Below are positions 24,750 through 32,125 of a stretch of DNA of 33,021 bases, piece by piece. The stretch is from an uncultured Selenomonadaceae bacterium (GTDB lineage: Bacteria; Bacillota; Negativicutes; Selenomonadales; Selenomonadaceae). Location of the stretch: the NCBI GenBank assembly GCA_905236725.1, contig CAJOCT010000011.1:1-33021 (forward strand), in the 5' to 3' direction. The first letter of the stretch is position 1, and every line of letters starts with the position of its first letter. A program made the position numbers and the translations under genes. The notes below the pieces were generated by a model, which saw only the letters and a program-made list of their open reading frames with translations, was not told where the DNA came from and did not search any database.

Positions 24750-25844
24750 TTACATTGAAGCGCGTCTGATTAAAATTGCGCCGCAGGTCAAGCCGATTAT
24801 ATTCGGAATCCACACGGCGAAAAAAGGCTCAATAACTCCGCCGCGTGCCAATGCGTTCGATAAAGTCATAATCGAATAATACGCAAAAATTATTATGACG
24901 CTCAAAGCAAACCCCATTGACGAGGAAGTTCGCGTCGGTTGAAGCCCGAGCGGCACGCCGATCAACGCGAAAACCAAACTCGCCATAGGAACCGTCACGC
25001 GCTGATAAAGTTCGGTTTCAAGTTTCGCCGTGTTGATGTATTGAGTTTTCATAATTTCGATTTGTGCGCGAAGTTCTTTCATCGTGAGTTCTTCGGGCTT
25101 TTTTTGTTCACGAACAATTTGGCGCGGGCTGGCTTTGACCGGCAAAATTTGTTTGTTAAATCTCATCGTATGCGTCGATTCGTCGGAAGAAATATCATAA
25201 ATCATTCCTTCGTGCATAATCCAAGTTTCGTTTTTCCATTCGGCGAAAGTCGCGTTTTCGACGTGCGTAACCTTGCCTTCGTCGTTAAATTCCTGCATAG
25301 TCACGCCCTGCAAAGTTTCATCGCTCGCCCTGTACTCGCGCGCGTAAACCAGTCGCTGAATTTTATCGCCGACAATCTCTTTGACGATTATGTGGTCTTG
25401 AGATTTCATTTCGGTATTGCCTTCGATTTCGTAGTAAAAAACATCGTTGCCCGCCGAATTCGCCCAAGGCACAACGTGTTCATTAAATAAAATCGCGCAA
25501 ATGCTCACGATAAAGCCGAGAAAAATCGCAGGCGCGGCGATTCTGCCGAAACTTATCCCGCAAGACTTCATCGCGGTTATTTCGCTGGCACTTGAAAGCC
25601 GCCCGAAAGTTAAAAGCGTCGCCAAGAGCATCGACATCGGAAAAGTCCACATAATTATTCCCGGCAGACCGTACACAAAAATTTTTACGACGCTTGAAAA
25701 ACTTGCGCCGTAATCGGTGATATACCTGGCGATTTTAAAAAGAGTTCCCGAGCCGATAAAGACCGCCGAAAATGCGCAAATTCCGAAAATCGCCGAAAAG
25801 AAAACTTCTCGAAAAATATATTTATCCAAAATTCTGATGTGCAT
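24750..25844 (-). CDS. LptF/LptG family lipopolysaccharide export permease
   Basis: 364-residue YjgP/YjgQ protein. It starts with ILDKYIFREVFFSAIFGICAF; three membrane helices in the first 115 residues are followed by a beta-jellyroll periplasmic domain (about 130-265) and three C-terminal helices (MASLVFALIGVPLGLQP, SVIIIFAYYSIMTLSNAL, IPNIIGLTCGAILI). In the Lpt machine this subunit takes lipopolysaccharide from the inner membrane and passes it to LptC/LptA. Its presence with Firmicute genes is the main evidence for an outer membrane. A single gene of this family could be LptF or LptG. ATG 25844 has no clear Shine-Dalgarno site. Other lpt genes are not in view. Confidence 0.92.
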   Translation of the reverse strand: MHIRILDKYIFREVFFSAIFGICAFSAVFIGSGTLFKIARYITDYGASFSSVVKIFVYGLPGIIMWTFPMSMLLATLLTFGRLSSASEITAMKSCGISFGRIAAPAIFLGFIVSICAILFNEHVVPWANSAGNDVFYYEIEGNTEMKSQDHIIVKEIVGDKIQRLVYAREYRASDETLQGVTMQEFNDEGKVTHVENATFAEWKNETWIMHEGMIYDISSDESTHTMRFNKQILPVKASPRQIVREQKKPEELTMKELRAQIEIMKTQYINTAKLETELYQRVTVPMASLVFALIGVPLGLQPTRTSSSMGFALSVIIIFAYYSIMTLSNALARGGVIEPFFAVWIPNIIGLTCGAILIRRASM

Positions 25845-26056
25845 TTATCAAGAGATTAGGAAGCCGTGATTCAGGGGCAAAAATTTTTATTCCCCAAATC
25901 CTGTTTCCCAAATCTGATTCCCCTCCTTCCGTTCATCTGAAAAATTTTTTCAATCTTTTTCGCCAACGTTACGTAAAATTTTTTTTCGGCAAGATTATAT
26001 GTTATTTTTTATAATTTTTAAAGAGGCGAAAAATTGGCAATCGAGGATAAATTTTT
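25845..26056. other. Gap upstream of the LptF/G gene with short G/C-rich repeats
   Basis: No coding sequence was seen. CCCAAATC occurs twice (25893-25900 and 25907-25914), flanked by GATTCAGGGG (25868-25877) and GATTCCCC (25916-25923). The rest is A/T-rich. Confidence 0.5.
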
Positions 26057-27163
26057 TTACTTCGCCAAACTCAAAATTAAATCGGAAATTTCTTCTGCCG
26101 CTTGAGGTCTGCCGAGTTTCAAACTTGCGGCGGACATTTTTTTTAATTCGGCGGGATTTTTCAAAAGTTCTTCAATTTGCTCCGATAAAATTTCTGACGT
26201 TAAATCTTTGTTCAAAATCATTTTTGCCGCGCCGCCATCGACCAAAACTTTCGCGTTAAATTCTTGATGATTTTCTGCCGCAAAAGGATAAGGAATCAAA
26301 ATTGCCGGGATTCCTCGCGCAGTGAGTTCTGCCAAGCCCGTCGCTCCCGCGCGAAAAATCGCCAAGTCCGCCATCGCCATCGCCTGCGGCATATTGTAAA
26401 GGTAAGGCACAATTTTTATGTTCGGATTGTCAAAATTAAAATTCGCATCTTTTAATTTTTTTGTGACGGAATCAAATTCATTTTTTCCGGTGACGTGAAG
26501 AAATTGCGCAGAATTTTTTTCCGCCGCATTTTTTAAAACGTCAATCATCGCAAGATTTATACTCCTTGCTCCTCGACTTCCGCCCGAAATTAAAATTACA
26601 GGTTTATCTTCGGAAAAATTAAATTCTTTCAAGCCGTCAATTTTTTTTGCCGCCAAAACTTCCGCGCGGATCGGGTTGCCGGTATAAACAGTTTTTTCTG
26701 CGGGAAATTTTTTTAATGCAAGTTCGGAGCCGACCGCAATTTTATTGACGAACTTCGACAAAATTTTATTCGTCACTCCCGCAACAGCGTTTTGTTCTTG
26801 AATGAGCGTGGGAATTTTTTTCAAACTTGCCGCCAATAAAATCGGTCCGCAAACATATCCGCCCGTCCCGACAACAACATTCGGCGAAAAATTTTTTATA
26901 ATCTCCCCCGCACGCTTGACGCTCAAAAGCGCATCTGCCGCGCGTTTCAAATTTTCCAAGGTGAAATGACGTTCAAAACCGCCCTCAAGTTTCAGCGCGG
27001 TAAAATTTATTCCCGCCTTCGGAACAATATCGGATTCCAAGCCCGATTCAGTGCCGACGTACAAAAATTCAGTATCGGGCATTTTATTTTTAACGGCATT
27101 TATCAAAGTCAGCGCGGGATAAATATGTCCGCCCGTACCGCCGCCCGAAAAAATTATTTTCAT
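26057..27163 (-). CDS. murG: Undecaprenyldiphospho-muramoylpentapeptide beta-N-acetylglucosaminyltransferase MurG
   Basis: 368 residues, normal for MurG, the membrane-associated GT28 enzyme that converts lipid I to lipid II. The N-terminal glycine-rich loop FSGGGTGGHIYPAL, a central VVGTGGYVCGPILLAA, LIQEQNAVAGVTNKIL, and ISGGSRGARSIN are visible; the donor-site region reads FRAGATGLAELTARGIPAILIPYPFAAENHQ. ATG 27163 follows AAGGAG (27179-27174). It stands outside any mur-fts cluster, with its own promoter and divergent from the small gene to its right. LptF/G lies downstream on the same strand after 212 bp. Confidence 0.96.
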   Translation of the reverse strand: MKIIFSGGGTGGHIYPALTLINAVKNKMPDTEFLYVGTESGLESDIVPKAGINFTALKLEGGFERHFTLENLKRAADALLSVKRAGEIIKNFSPNVVVGTGGYVCGPILLAASLKKIPTLIQEQNAVAGVTNKILSKFVNKIAVGSELALKKFPAEKTVYTGNPIRAEVLAAKKIDGLKEFNFSEDKPVILISGGSRGARSINLAMIDVLKNAAEKNSAQFLHVTGKNEFDSVTKKLKDANFNFDNPNIKIVPYLYNMPQAMAMADLAIFRAGATGLAELTARGIPAILIPYPFAAENHQEFNAKVLVDGGAAKMILNKDLTSEILSEQIEELLKNPAELKKMSAASLKLGRPQAAEEISDLILSLAK

Positions 27164-27203
27164 AAAAAATTTTCTCCTTCGCAAAAAAAAATATTTCGGA
27201 AAA

Positions 27204-27233
27204 ATTATAATCAACGCCGCGCAAAATCGTCAA
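27204..27233 (-). promoter_or_regulatory. Predicted sigma-70-type promoter for murG
   Basis: On the minus strand TTGACG (27233-27228) and TATAAT (27209-27204) with an 18-bp spacer, about 40 bp before the murG start. Confidence 0.65.
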
Positions 27234-27360
27234 GGGGCGGTAGTATTCGACAAAAATATTTTTAAGTACGATAATCAAATTAAGAAATCCCGAAATTTTT
27301 TATATTCGTCGAGATTCGCCGGACTCTCAAACAAATGAAAAATCTTTTTCGCCGCAAAGG

Positions 27361-27702
27361 TTGGAAAAAACTGTCTCTTCGCAAATTAAACTTTTCGGGC
27401 AAGTTGACAAATTTATTTCGAGTTTTGAATTTTTCCGCGACAATAAAATATTTGATTATCTGATAAAGACAAAAATTTTTATCGCTCAAGAAAATTTAAG
27501 CAACGACAATTTACATATTACGGGAAATAAAAATTATGCCGAACTGTACAAGGTGACTGAAAATATTTTCAAAAAATTTTTCGGATTGGACGGCGTATAT
27601 TTTGCGTTGCTTTATCATTGGGGGCATATTATGCAATTCAAAAAAAGCGAGGCGAAAAAATTACTTTCGGATTGCCTGAAAATTTTGGGCAGTGATATTT
27701 GA
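27361..27702 (+). CDS. Hypothetical small protein
   Basis: Open frame of 113 residues from a TTG at 27361; the frame is open further upstream to about 27244 but has no ATG and no good ribosome-binding site, so the start is uncertain. The sequence is rich in Lys, Phe and Ile with a segment LDGVYFALLYHWGHIMQF, and no domain is recognised. It lies between divergent murG and rplI. It could be a real but poorly initiated gene or a remnant. Confidence 0.45.
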   Translation: MEKTVSSQIKLFGQVDKFISSFEFFRDNKIFDYLIKTKIFIAQENLSNDNLHITGNKNYAELYKVTENIFKKFFGLDGVYFALLYHWGHIMQFKKSEAKKLLSDCLKILGSDI

Positions 27703-27778
27703 AAAATTTAAAGGAAAATTTAAAGTCAAGCAGAATCATTCAGCGTAAAAATTTTTTTACGTAAAGGGGTTTTTTCAA

Positions 27779-28225
27779 ATGAAATTGATTTTACTTGAAG
27801 ATGTTAAAAAAGTCGGTAGAAAAGGCGAAATAGTGGAAGTTGCGGACGGTTACGGCAGAAATTTTCTCCTGCCCAGAAAACTCGCCGCCGAAGCCACAAC
27901 CGCCAATCTCAACACCGCAAAAACCAACGCGGAAAATAAAGCTCGTCAAGCTCAACGCGAAGCGGACGAGGCAAAACTTTTGGGCGCACAGCTTGAAAAA
28001 ATCAGCGTCAAAATTCCCGTCAAACTCGGCAAGGACGGCAAACTTTTCGGCTCTGTCGGCGGCTCCGATGTTGCCAAAGCTCTCAAACGCGAAAATAATT
28101 TGAACGTCGACAAAAGAAAAATCACCCTGCAAAGCGAAATTGTCGGGGTCGGCACTTACGAAGCGGTTATCAAACTTCACCCCGAAGTCACGACGAAAAT
28201 CAAAGTCGAAGTCGTTGCGGGATAA
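27779..28225 (+). CDS. rplI: 50S ribosomal protein L9
   Basis: 148 residues, full length. The N-terminal rRNA-binding domain [36 protein letters not shown] is followed by the long connecting helix (about 41-75) and the C-terminal domain with [20 protein letters not shown] and [21 protein letters not shown] precedes ATG 27779. A short palindrome (GTAAAAA-TT-TTTTTAC, about 27746-27761) lies in the leader. lonC follows after 63 bp, an order seen in related Firmicutes. Confidence 0.97.
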   Translation: MKLILLEDVKKVGRKGEIVEVADGYGRNFLLPRKLAAEATTANLNTAKTNAENKARQAQREADEAKLLGAQLEKISVKIPVKLGKDGKLFGSVGGSDVAKALKRENNLNVDKRKITLQSEIVGVGTYEAVIKLHPEVTTKIKVEVVAG

Positions 28226-28288
28226 AATTTTTTGTGTAGAGGGCTGAAAATTTTCTTCACTCTGCACTTTTTAATTGGAGGAAAAAGT

Positions 28289-30400
28289 TTGTTTAAAAAT
28301 TTATTTGGCAAGATGTTCGGCAAGAAAAAAAATGTGGCGATTCCACAGCGAACCGAAACTGAAATTGACCGCGAAATTTCCGCACTCTACTCAATCGTTG
28401 TCGATGTTATCGGCTCGGACAGATTGGTTTTGCAGGCGGGAAAAATGGACGCGCTGAGATATTTACGCTCACCCGATCCCTGCGAAAGAGTTTTGGCACT
28501 GCGCAGAATTTTGGAAGAAAATCCGACACTCGGTCCCGCGCCTTCAAAAGACGAATTGCCCGCCGAAATTATTCGACTTTCCGAAATGATGGCGGACATA
28601 ATCGCGCGGCGGCAAATAGAAGATAAAATCGACCGAAAAGTTTCCGAAAAAATGGAACACGATCATCAAGAGTACGTCAAAGACATTCGCCTGCAAATTT
28701 TGAAGGAAGAAAAGCCAAGTCAAGAAACGCCGCACGAAGCAAAAAAGCGCGAGCAACTTGAAAAACTTGAAGAAGTCGAATTGACGCAATCGGTTATGGA
28801 ACTTTTGCGCCCGAAATCTTTGGACGAAATCGTCGGGCAGGAACGGGCAGTCAAATCACTTCGCGCAAAATTGGCATCACCTTACCCGCAACATTTAATT
28901 TTGTACGGACCGCCCGGCGTGGGAAAAACAACTGCAGCTCGACTTGTACTTGAAGAAGTTCGCGAACTGGATTACAGCCCTTTCGCGGAGGACGCGCCTT
29001 TTGTCGAAACGGACGGCACGACTTTAAGATGGGATCCGCGAGATATGACAAATCCGTTGCTTGGCAGTGTTCACGATCCGATTTATCAAGGTGCGCAAAA
29101 ATCTTTGGCGGACAGCGGAGTACCCGAGCCGAAACCCGGACTTGTCACGGACGCGCACGGCGGAATTTTATTTATCGACGAAATCGGCGAAATGGATGTA
29201 ATGTTGCAAAATAAACTGCTCAAAGTTCTTGAAGATAAACGCGCTTATTTTGAATCGGCTTATTACGACCCGACCGACGAAAGAGTCCCGCCTTACGTGC
29301 GAATGCTTTTTGAAAACGGTGCTCCCGCCGACTTCGTTTTAATCGGCGCGACAACTCGCGAAGCAAGCGCGATAAACCCTGCTTTGCGTTCCAGATGTGC
29401 GGAAATTTATTTTGAGCCATTGACTCCCGCTCATATCGTCGAAATTGTCAAAAACGGCGCGAAAAAATTAAACGTGGAACTTGACGACGGAATCGCCGAA
29501 ACCATTTCGGAATACACGATCGAAGGCAGAAAGGCTTTAAATATTTTGGCGGACGCTTACAGCCTTTCGTTGATGCGCAATGAAGAAGGCGAAGAAAATT
29601 CTCCGGCGACAATTAAAATTACGAAAAAAGATATTTATGAAGTCGCGCAGGTCAGCAGGTTGTTTCAGTTCGTCACGAAAAAAGCGTCAAGTAAATCTGT
29701 CGTCGGTCACATTTTCGGCTTGGGCGTGAGCGGTTTTTTGGGTTCGGTGATTGAAATTGAGGCTGTGGTTTTTCCTGCGTCAGAGAAGGGCAAAGGCACA
29801 ATCCGATTTAACGAGACTGCGGGAAGTATGGCGAAGGATTCGGTTTTCAATGCGGCTTCGGTTTTGCGAAAAGTCACGGGCAAAGATATTCACGACTTCG
29901 ACGTTCACATAAACATTATCGGCGGCGGAAATATCGACGGACCGAGCGCGGGCACTGCGATTTTGGCGGCGTTGGTCAGTGCGGTCACCGGAAAAAAAAT
30001 CCGTCAAGATGTGGCGGTTACCGGCGAAATTTCTTTGCAAGGAAACGTCCGCCCCGTCGGCGGAGTTTTTGAGAAGGCTTACGGCGCGAAGCAGGCGGGA
30101 ATTAAAACTCTCGTCATTCCCAAAGAAAATTCAAAAGATATTCCGCGCTGGCATTTAGGTTTGAACATTCACCCCGTTGAGACTGCCGAAGACGCTTTCA
30201 AGTGGATTTTTTCAGATGAAATTGACTTGCCCGAAGAAAAGCCCGTCGAAAAAATTTCTAAACCCAAGCGAAAGAAAAAATCTGTCAAACTTGAGAAAAA
30301 AATTTCTGACGCTGAAAAACTTCTCGACAAAAAAATTGATGATATTGCCTCGACGACTTTAACGCCTGAAGAATTGGAATTTTTGAACTCAAAAATATAA
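28289..30400 (+). CDS. lonC: ATP-dependent protease of the Lon family, LonC type
   Basis: 703 residues. An N-terminal region of about 170 residues is helical and charged. The AAA+ domain follows with Walker A GPPGVGKTTAAR (about 207), the family-specific TTLRWDPRDMTNPLLGSVHDPIYQGAQ and Walker B GGILFIDEIGEM. The Lon protease domain has catalytic S553 in GNIDGPSAGTAI and K596 in GGVFEKAYGAKQAG, 43 residues apart as in Lon. This pattern is that of the LonC proteins of the sporulating Firmicute lineage. A Lys-rich tail of about 55 residues extends past the protease domain. The start is TTG 28289 after GGAGG at 28277-28281. It degrades misfolded or regulatory proteins; its specific targets are unknown. 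Confidence 0.92.
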   Translation: MFKNLFGKMFGKKKNVAIPQRTETEIDREISALYSIVVDVIGSDRLVLQAGKMDALRYLRSPDPCERVLALRRILEENPTLGPAPSKDELPAEIIRLSEMMADIIARRQIEDKIDRKVSEKMEHDHQEYVKDIRLQILKEEKPSQETPHEAKKREQLEKLEEVELTQSVMELLRPKSLDEIVGQERAVKSLRAKLASPYPQHLILYGPPGVGKTTAARLVLEEVRELDYSPFAEDAPFVETDGTTLRWDPRDMTNPLLGSVHDPIYQGAQKSLADSGVPEPKPGLVTDAHGGILFIDEIGEMDVMLQNKLLKVLEDKRAYFESAYYDPTDERVPPYVRMLFENGAPADFVLIGATTREASAINPALRSRCAEIYFEPLTPAHIVEIVKNGAKKLNVELDDGIAETISEYTIEGRKALNILADAYSLSLMRNEEGEENSPATIKITKKDIYEVAQVSRLFQFVTKKASSKSVVGHIFGLGVSGFLGSVIEIEAVVFPASEKGKGTIRFNETAGSMAKDSVFNAASVLRKVTGKDIHDFDVHINIIGGGNIDGPSAGTAILAALVSAVTGKKIRQDVAVTGEISLQGNVRPVGGVFEKAYGAKQAGIKTLVIPKENSKDIPRWHLGLNIHPVETAEDAFKWIFSDEIDLPEEKPVEKISKPKRKKKSVKLEKKISDAEKLLDKKIDDIASTTLTPEELEFLNSKI

Positions 30401-30404
30401 AAAA

Positions 30405-30450
30405 TCCCCCTCGCCGATTTTTTTCGACGAAGGGGGAAAATTTTTTTTTT
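30405..30450. terminator. Terminator between lonC and the acetyltransferase gene
   Basis: TCCCCCTCG (30405-30413) pairs with CGAAGGGGGA (30428-30437, one bulged A), followed by A4 and T10 (30441-30450). A-rich flanks allow use in both directions. Confidence 0.8.
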
Positions 30451-31006
30451 AAAGTTTTCTGACGACTTGGCAGGGATTGCCGAAAGCCACAACATTTGCG
30501 GGAATATCTTTCACGACAAGAGATTTTGCGCCGATAACAGAATTTTTCCCGATATTCACGCCGGGCAAAACCGTCACGTCCGCGCCGATCCAAACGTTTT
30601 CTCCGACTTCAATCGGCTTGGCAATTTCCAGCCCTGCGTTCCTCTCTTCCTCCTCTAAAGGATGTTGCGCCGTATAAAATCCGCAATTCGGACCGATAAA
30701 ACATTTTGATCCGAAAATAATTTTCGCGCAGTCCATAAGGTAAATATTGTGATTAAAAAAGCAACCCTCGCCGATTTCGACGTTGTAGCCGTAATCGACC
30801 ATAAACGGCGACAAAATTTCAATTTTGTTCACATTTACATTCGGCAGAATTTTTTGCAACAATATGCGGCGCACGTTGGCATTTTGCGGACTTGTATTGT
30901 TCAGCTGAAAACAGAGGTCTTTAACAAAATTTCTTTCGTTGATAAGTTCCTCGTCAAAATTCGCGTTGTACCACTCGCCCGCCAACATTTCGGTTTTTGC
31001 AGACAT
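30449..31006 (-). CDS. Maltose/galactoside O-acetyltransferase family protein (left-handed beta-helix)
   Basis: 185 residues, the Maa/LacA size. An N-terminal helical cap (MLAGEWYNANFDEELINER) is followed by hexapeptide repeats (VEIGEGCFFNHNIYLMD, KIIFGSKCFIGPNC, VWIGADVTVLPGVNIGKNSVIGAKSLVVKDIPANVVAFGNP). The catalytic histidine is H115 in TAQHPLEEEERNAGLE, the same position as in the E. coli enzyme. It transfers acetyl from acetyl-CoA to a sugar hydroxyl. The acceptor is not predictable. ATG 31006 follows GAGGAG on the minus strand. Confidence 0.93.
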   Translation of the reverse strand: MSAKTEMLAGEWYNANFDEELINERNFVKDLCFQLNNTSPQNANVRRILLQKILPNVNVNKIEILSPFMVDYGYNVEIGEGCFFNHNIYLMDCAKIIFGSKCFIGPNCGFYTAQHPLEEEERNAGLEIAKPIEVGENVWIGADVTVLPGVNIGKNSVIGAKSLVVKDIPANVVAFGNPCQVVRKL

Positions 31007-31043
31007 CAATTTTTCTCCTCTCGACAAAAAATTTAACGGTCGA

Positions 31044-31052
31044 ATTATAACA
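31044..31052 (-). promoter_or_regulatory. Extended -10 promoter element for the acetyltransferase gene
   Basis: On the minus strand TGT directly precedes TATAAT (31049-31044), about 38 bp before the ATG. No good -35 box is visible, as is common for extended -10 promoters. Confidence 0.5.
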
Positions 31053-31156
31053 TGTTTCAAATATTTTTACCGAAAATATTTTCAGCTAAATTTTCGCGCT
31101 TGCCTTGCAGAATTATTTTCTGACCCCAATCTTATCGGAAAGGGGGCGTGACCAAA

Positions 31157-31198
31157 ATGTTATCCATATTTCTCATAACGGTCGCGGCAAATAAATGA
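31157..31198 (+). CDS. Micro-ORF 1: 13-residue hydrophobic peptide (toxin-like candidate)
   Basis: ATG 31157 to TGA 31198 encodes MLSIFLITVAANK. AAGGGGG (31140-31146) is a good ribosome-binding site. The first 11 residues are hydrophobic or small and could enter a membrane. The leader and first codons (GCGTGACCAAAATGTTATCC) are nearly repeated 147 bp downstream before micro-ORF 2. A compact hairpin and a terminator follow. The pattern resembles type I toxin genes, but 13 residues is shorter than most known toxins, so it may be a shortened copy. Confidence 0.4.
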   Translation: MLSIFLITVAANK

Positions 31199-31202
31199 TT
31201 AG

Positions 31203-31231
31203 ACCGCCTCTAAGGTGACTTAGCCGGTGGT
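31203..31231 (+). ncRNA. Structured hairpin after micro-ORF 1
   Basis: ACCGCC (31203-31208) pairs with GGTGGT (31226-31231) with one wobble, and inside it CTAAG (31210-31214) pairs with CTTAG (31219-31223) around GTGA. GCGTT/AACGC (31234-31238 and 31247-31251) forms a second small stem. It looks like the structured 3' part of a short mRNA or regulatory RNA. Confidence 0.45.
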
Positions 31232-31264
31232 TAGCGTTATTCCTAAAACGCGCAAAAAAGTTTA

Positions 31265-31295
31265 AAAAACCCCCCATTAGCCGTCGGGGGTTTTT
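31265..31295. terminator. Bidirectional terminator between the two micro-ORFs
   Basis: AAAAACCCCC (31265-31274) pairs with GGGGGTTTTT (31286-31295) around an 11-base loop, with A and T runs outside. Confidence 0.8.
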
Positions 31296-31303
31296 GCGTA
31301 ACC

Positions 31304-31366
31304 ATGATGTTATCCATTTTTTTAGTTATCTTACTAACTATTTGTACTTTAATAATTTGCAAGTAA
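31304..31366 (+). CDS. Micro-ORF 2: 20-residue single-membrane-span peptide (toxin-like candidate)
   Basis: ATG 31304 to TAA 31366 encodes MMLSIFLVILLTICTLIICK, almost wholly hydrophobic with one terminal Lys, like small type I toxins of the Ibs kind in size and character (family membership not claimed). It shares the leader GCGTxACCA and ATGTTATCCAT with micro-ORF 1. Its ribosome-binding site would be the GGGGG of the terminator stem just upstream, so folding of that stem could hide it. A long hairpin and T-run follow. No antisense RNA is proven. Confidence 0.5.
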   Translation: MMLSIFLVILLTICTLIICK

Positions 31367-31367
31367 T

Positions 31368-31446
31368 CAGCCCGCTCACCAAAAAAATTTTTATGAAAGA
31401 AGGTGAACTCCCCTGAAAAAAATTAGTAATCGGGCGGGCTGTCTTT
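31368..31446 (+). terminator. Long structured terminator after micro-ORF 2
   Basis: CAGCCCGC (31368-31375) pairs with GCGGGCTG (31434-31441), and inside it TCACC (31376-31380) pairs with GGTGA (31402-31406). TCTTTTT follows. The large loop could also be the target of an antisense RNA. Confidence 0.6.
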
Positions 31447-31469
31447 TTAAAAAATTTGGAGTGTTGATT

Positions 31470-31693
31470 ATGTGGGAACTCAACTCTGACGGAGTGATTG
31501 CGGAAAATGCGGATACGGGCAAGGGCGATGTATAAAATTTTCGTCAAAGTCGGCGCATATATCGCGGCGTTGCCGAAATCCGTACATTCTTGAATATATG
31601 GACGAGATACGCCGCATAAATCCTGACATAAATTCAAATTTGAAAGTCGGCGACGAAATAAAAATTCAGTACAAGGAGCGGAAAAATGATTGA
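31470..31693 (+). pseudogene. Frameshifted small gene with a LysM-like C-terminus
   Basis: ATG 31470 has GGAG upstream and reads MWELNSDGVIAENADTGKGD before a stop. The product continues in the next frame as YKIFVKVGA (from 31531) and in the third frame as ISRRCRNPYILEYMDEIRR and INPDINSNLKVGDEIKIQ, ending at 31693. The last part matches the end of a LysM-type repeat (NPDI followed by LKVGDEIKI). Two one-base changes, near 31530 and 31558, would restore about 75 residues. LysM units of this kind occur in phage tail and cell-wall proteins; the assignment rests on a short segment. Confidence 0.5.
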
Positions 31694-31699
31694 CGATGC

Positions 31700-31768
31700 A
31701 TGAAGTTTGATTCTGTTGGCTGTGAATGTGCCGATTGCGACGAAAGTTGGGACTACGAAAATTTTTAA
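31700..31768 (+). CDS. Very short Cys-rich ORF, possibly a gene fragment
   Basis: ATG 31700 to TAA 31768 encodes 22 residues with a CECADCDESWDYENF ending. An ATG at 31686 with AAGGAG upstream (31673-31678) reads only MIDDA in another frame before stopping, so a frameshift may separate a proper start from the Cys-rich part. Not recognised. Confidence 0.25.
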   Translation: MKFDSVGCECADCDESWDYENF

Positions 31769-31778
31769 CTGAAAAAAA

Positions 31779-31815
31779 GGCGGCGAAAAAATTCTATCGC
31801 TATAGAATCGCCGCC
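31779..31815. repeat. Strong hairpin upstream of the mini-gene chain
   Basis: GGCGGCG at 31779-31785 pairs with CGCCGCC at 31809-31815, and ATTCTAT (31791-31797) with ATAGAAT (31802-31808) around CGCT. A small A-rich bulge interrupts the left side. No T-run follows, so a terminator role is uncertain. Confidence 0.6.
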
Positions 31816-31837
31816 AAAATTGAAAGGGCTGATGTAA

Positions 31838-32125
31838 ATGATAATTGAGGGAGTAGTCGTCGAGGCTGACGAAATTGTTTTCAGAGCCGACGAACTCAAA
31901 AATTATGTGGAATACGCGAAGGCAAACAGCGACGGAACTTTGAAAAAAATCCGAATAAAACTTTGTGCCGACGGAAAAGTTGACATTGACTATAAATCCA
32001 ACGTGCCGTTTGAACGTATCAGAAGAATCACGGGCTACCTGACTGGCGACCTTAATTCTTGGAACAATGCGAAAAGAGCGGAAGAATCGGAACGCGTTAA
32101 GCACGGAGTTGATGATTATGAATGA
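31838..32125 (+). CDS. Free-standing NrdD-like glycyl-radical tail protein
   Basis: 95 residues, good start (GAAAGGG before ATG 31838). The C-terminal third, FERIRRITGYLTGDLNSWNNAKRAEESERVKHG, has the pattern found at the very end of class III anaerobic ribonucleotide reductases, in which the glycine of R-V-x-G-Y-L carries the radical (here G66). The rest of the enzyme is absent. The first 55 residues (DEIVFRADELKNYVEYAKANSDG, then KLCADGKVDIDYKS) are not recognised and lack the zinc cysteines of NrdD. It could be a spare-part protein, as GrcA/YfiD is for pyruvate formate-lyase, or a phage accessory protein. It overlaps the next gene by 8 bases. Confidence 0.6.
   Translation: MIIEGVVVEADEIVFRADELKNYVEYAKANSDGTLKKIRIKLCADGKVDIDYKSNVPFERIRRITGYLTGDLNSWNNAKRAEESERVKHGVDDYE

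Noticed and set aside
24939-25490. Plus-strand open frame of about 183 codons over the LptF/G gene
   Set aside because: The opposite strand encodes a complete membrane permease; the frame is a product of codon bias and has no start signal.
27791-28267. Minus-strand open frame of about 158 codons over rplI
   Set aside because: It is the antisense shadow of ribosomal protein L9, whose sequence is complete and conserved.
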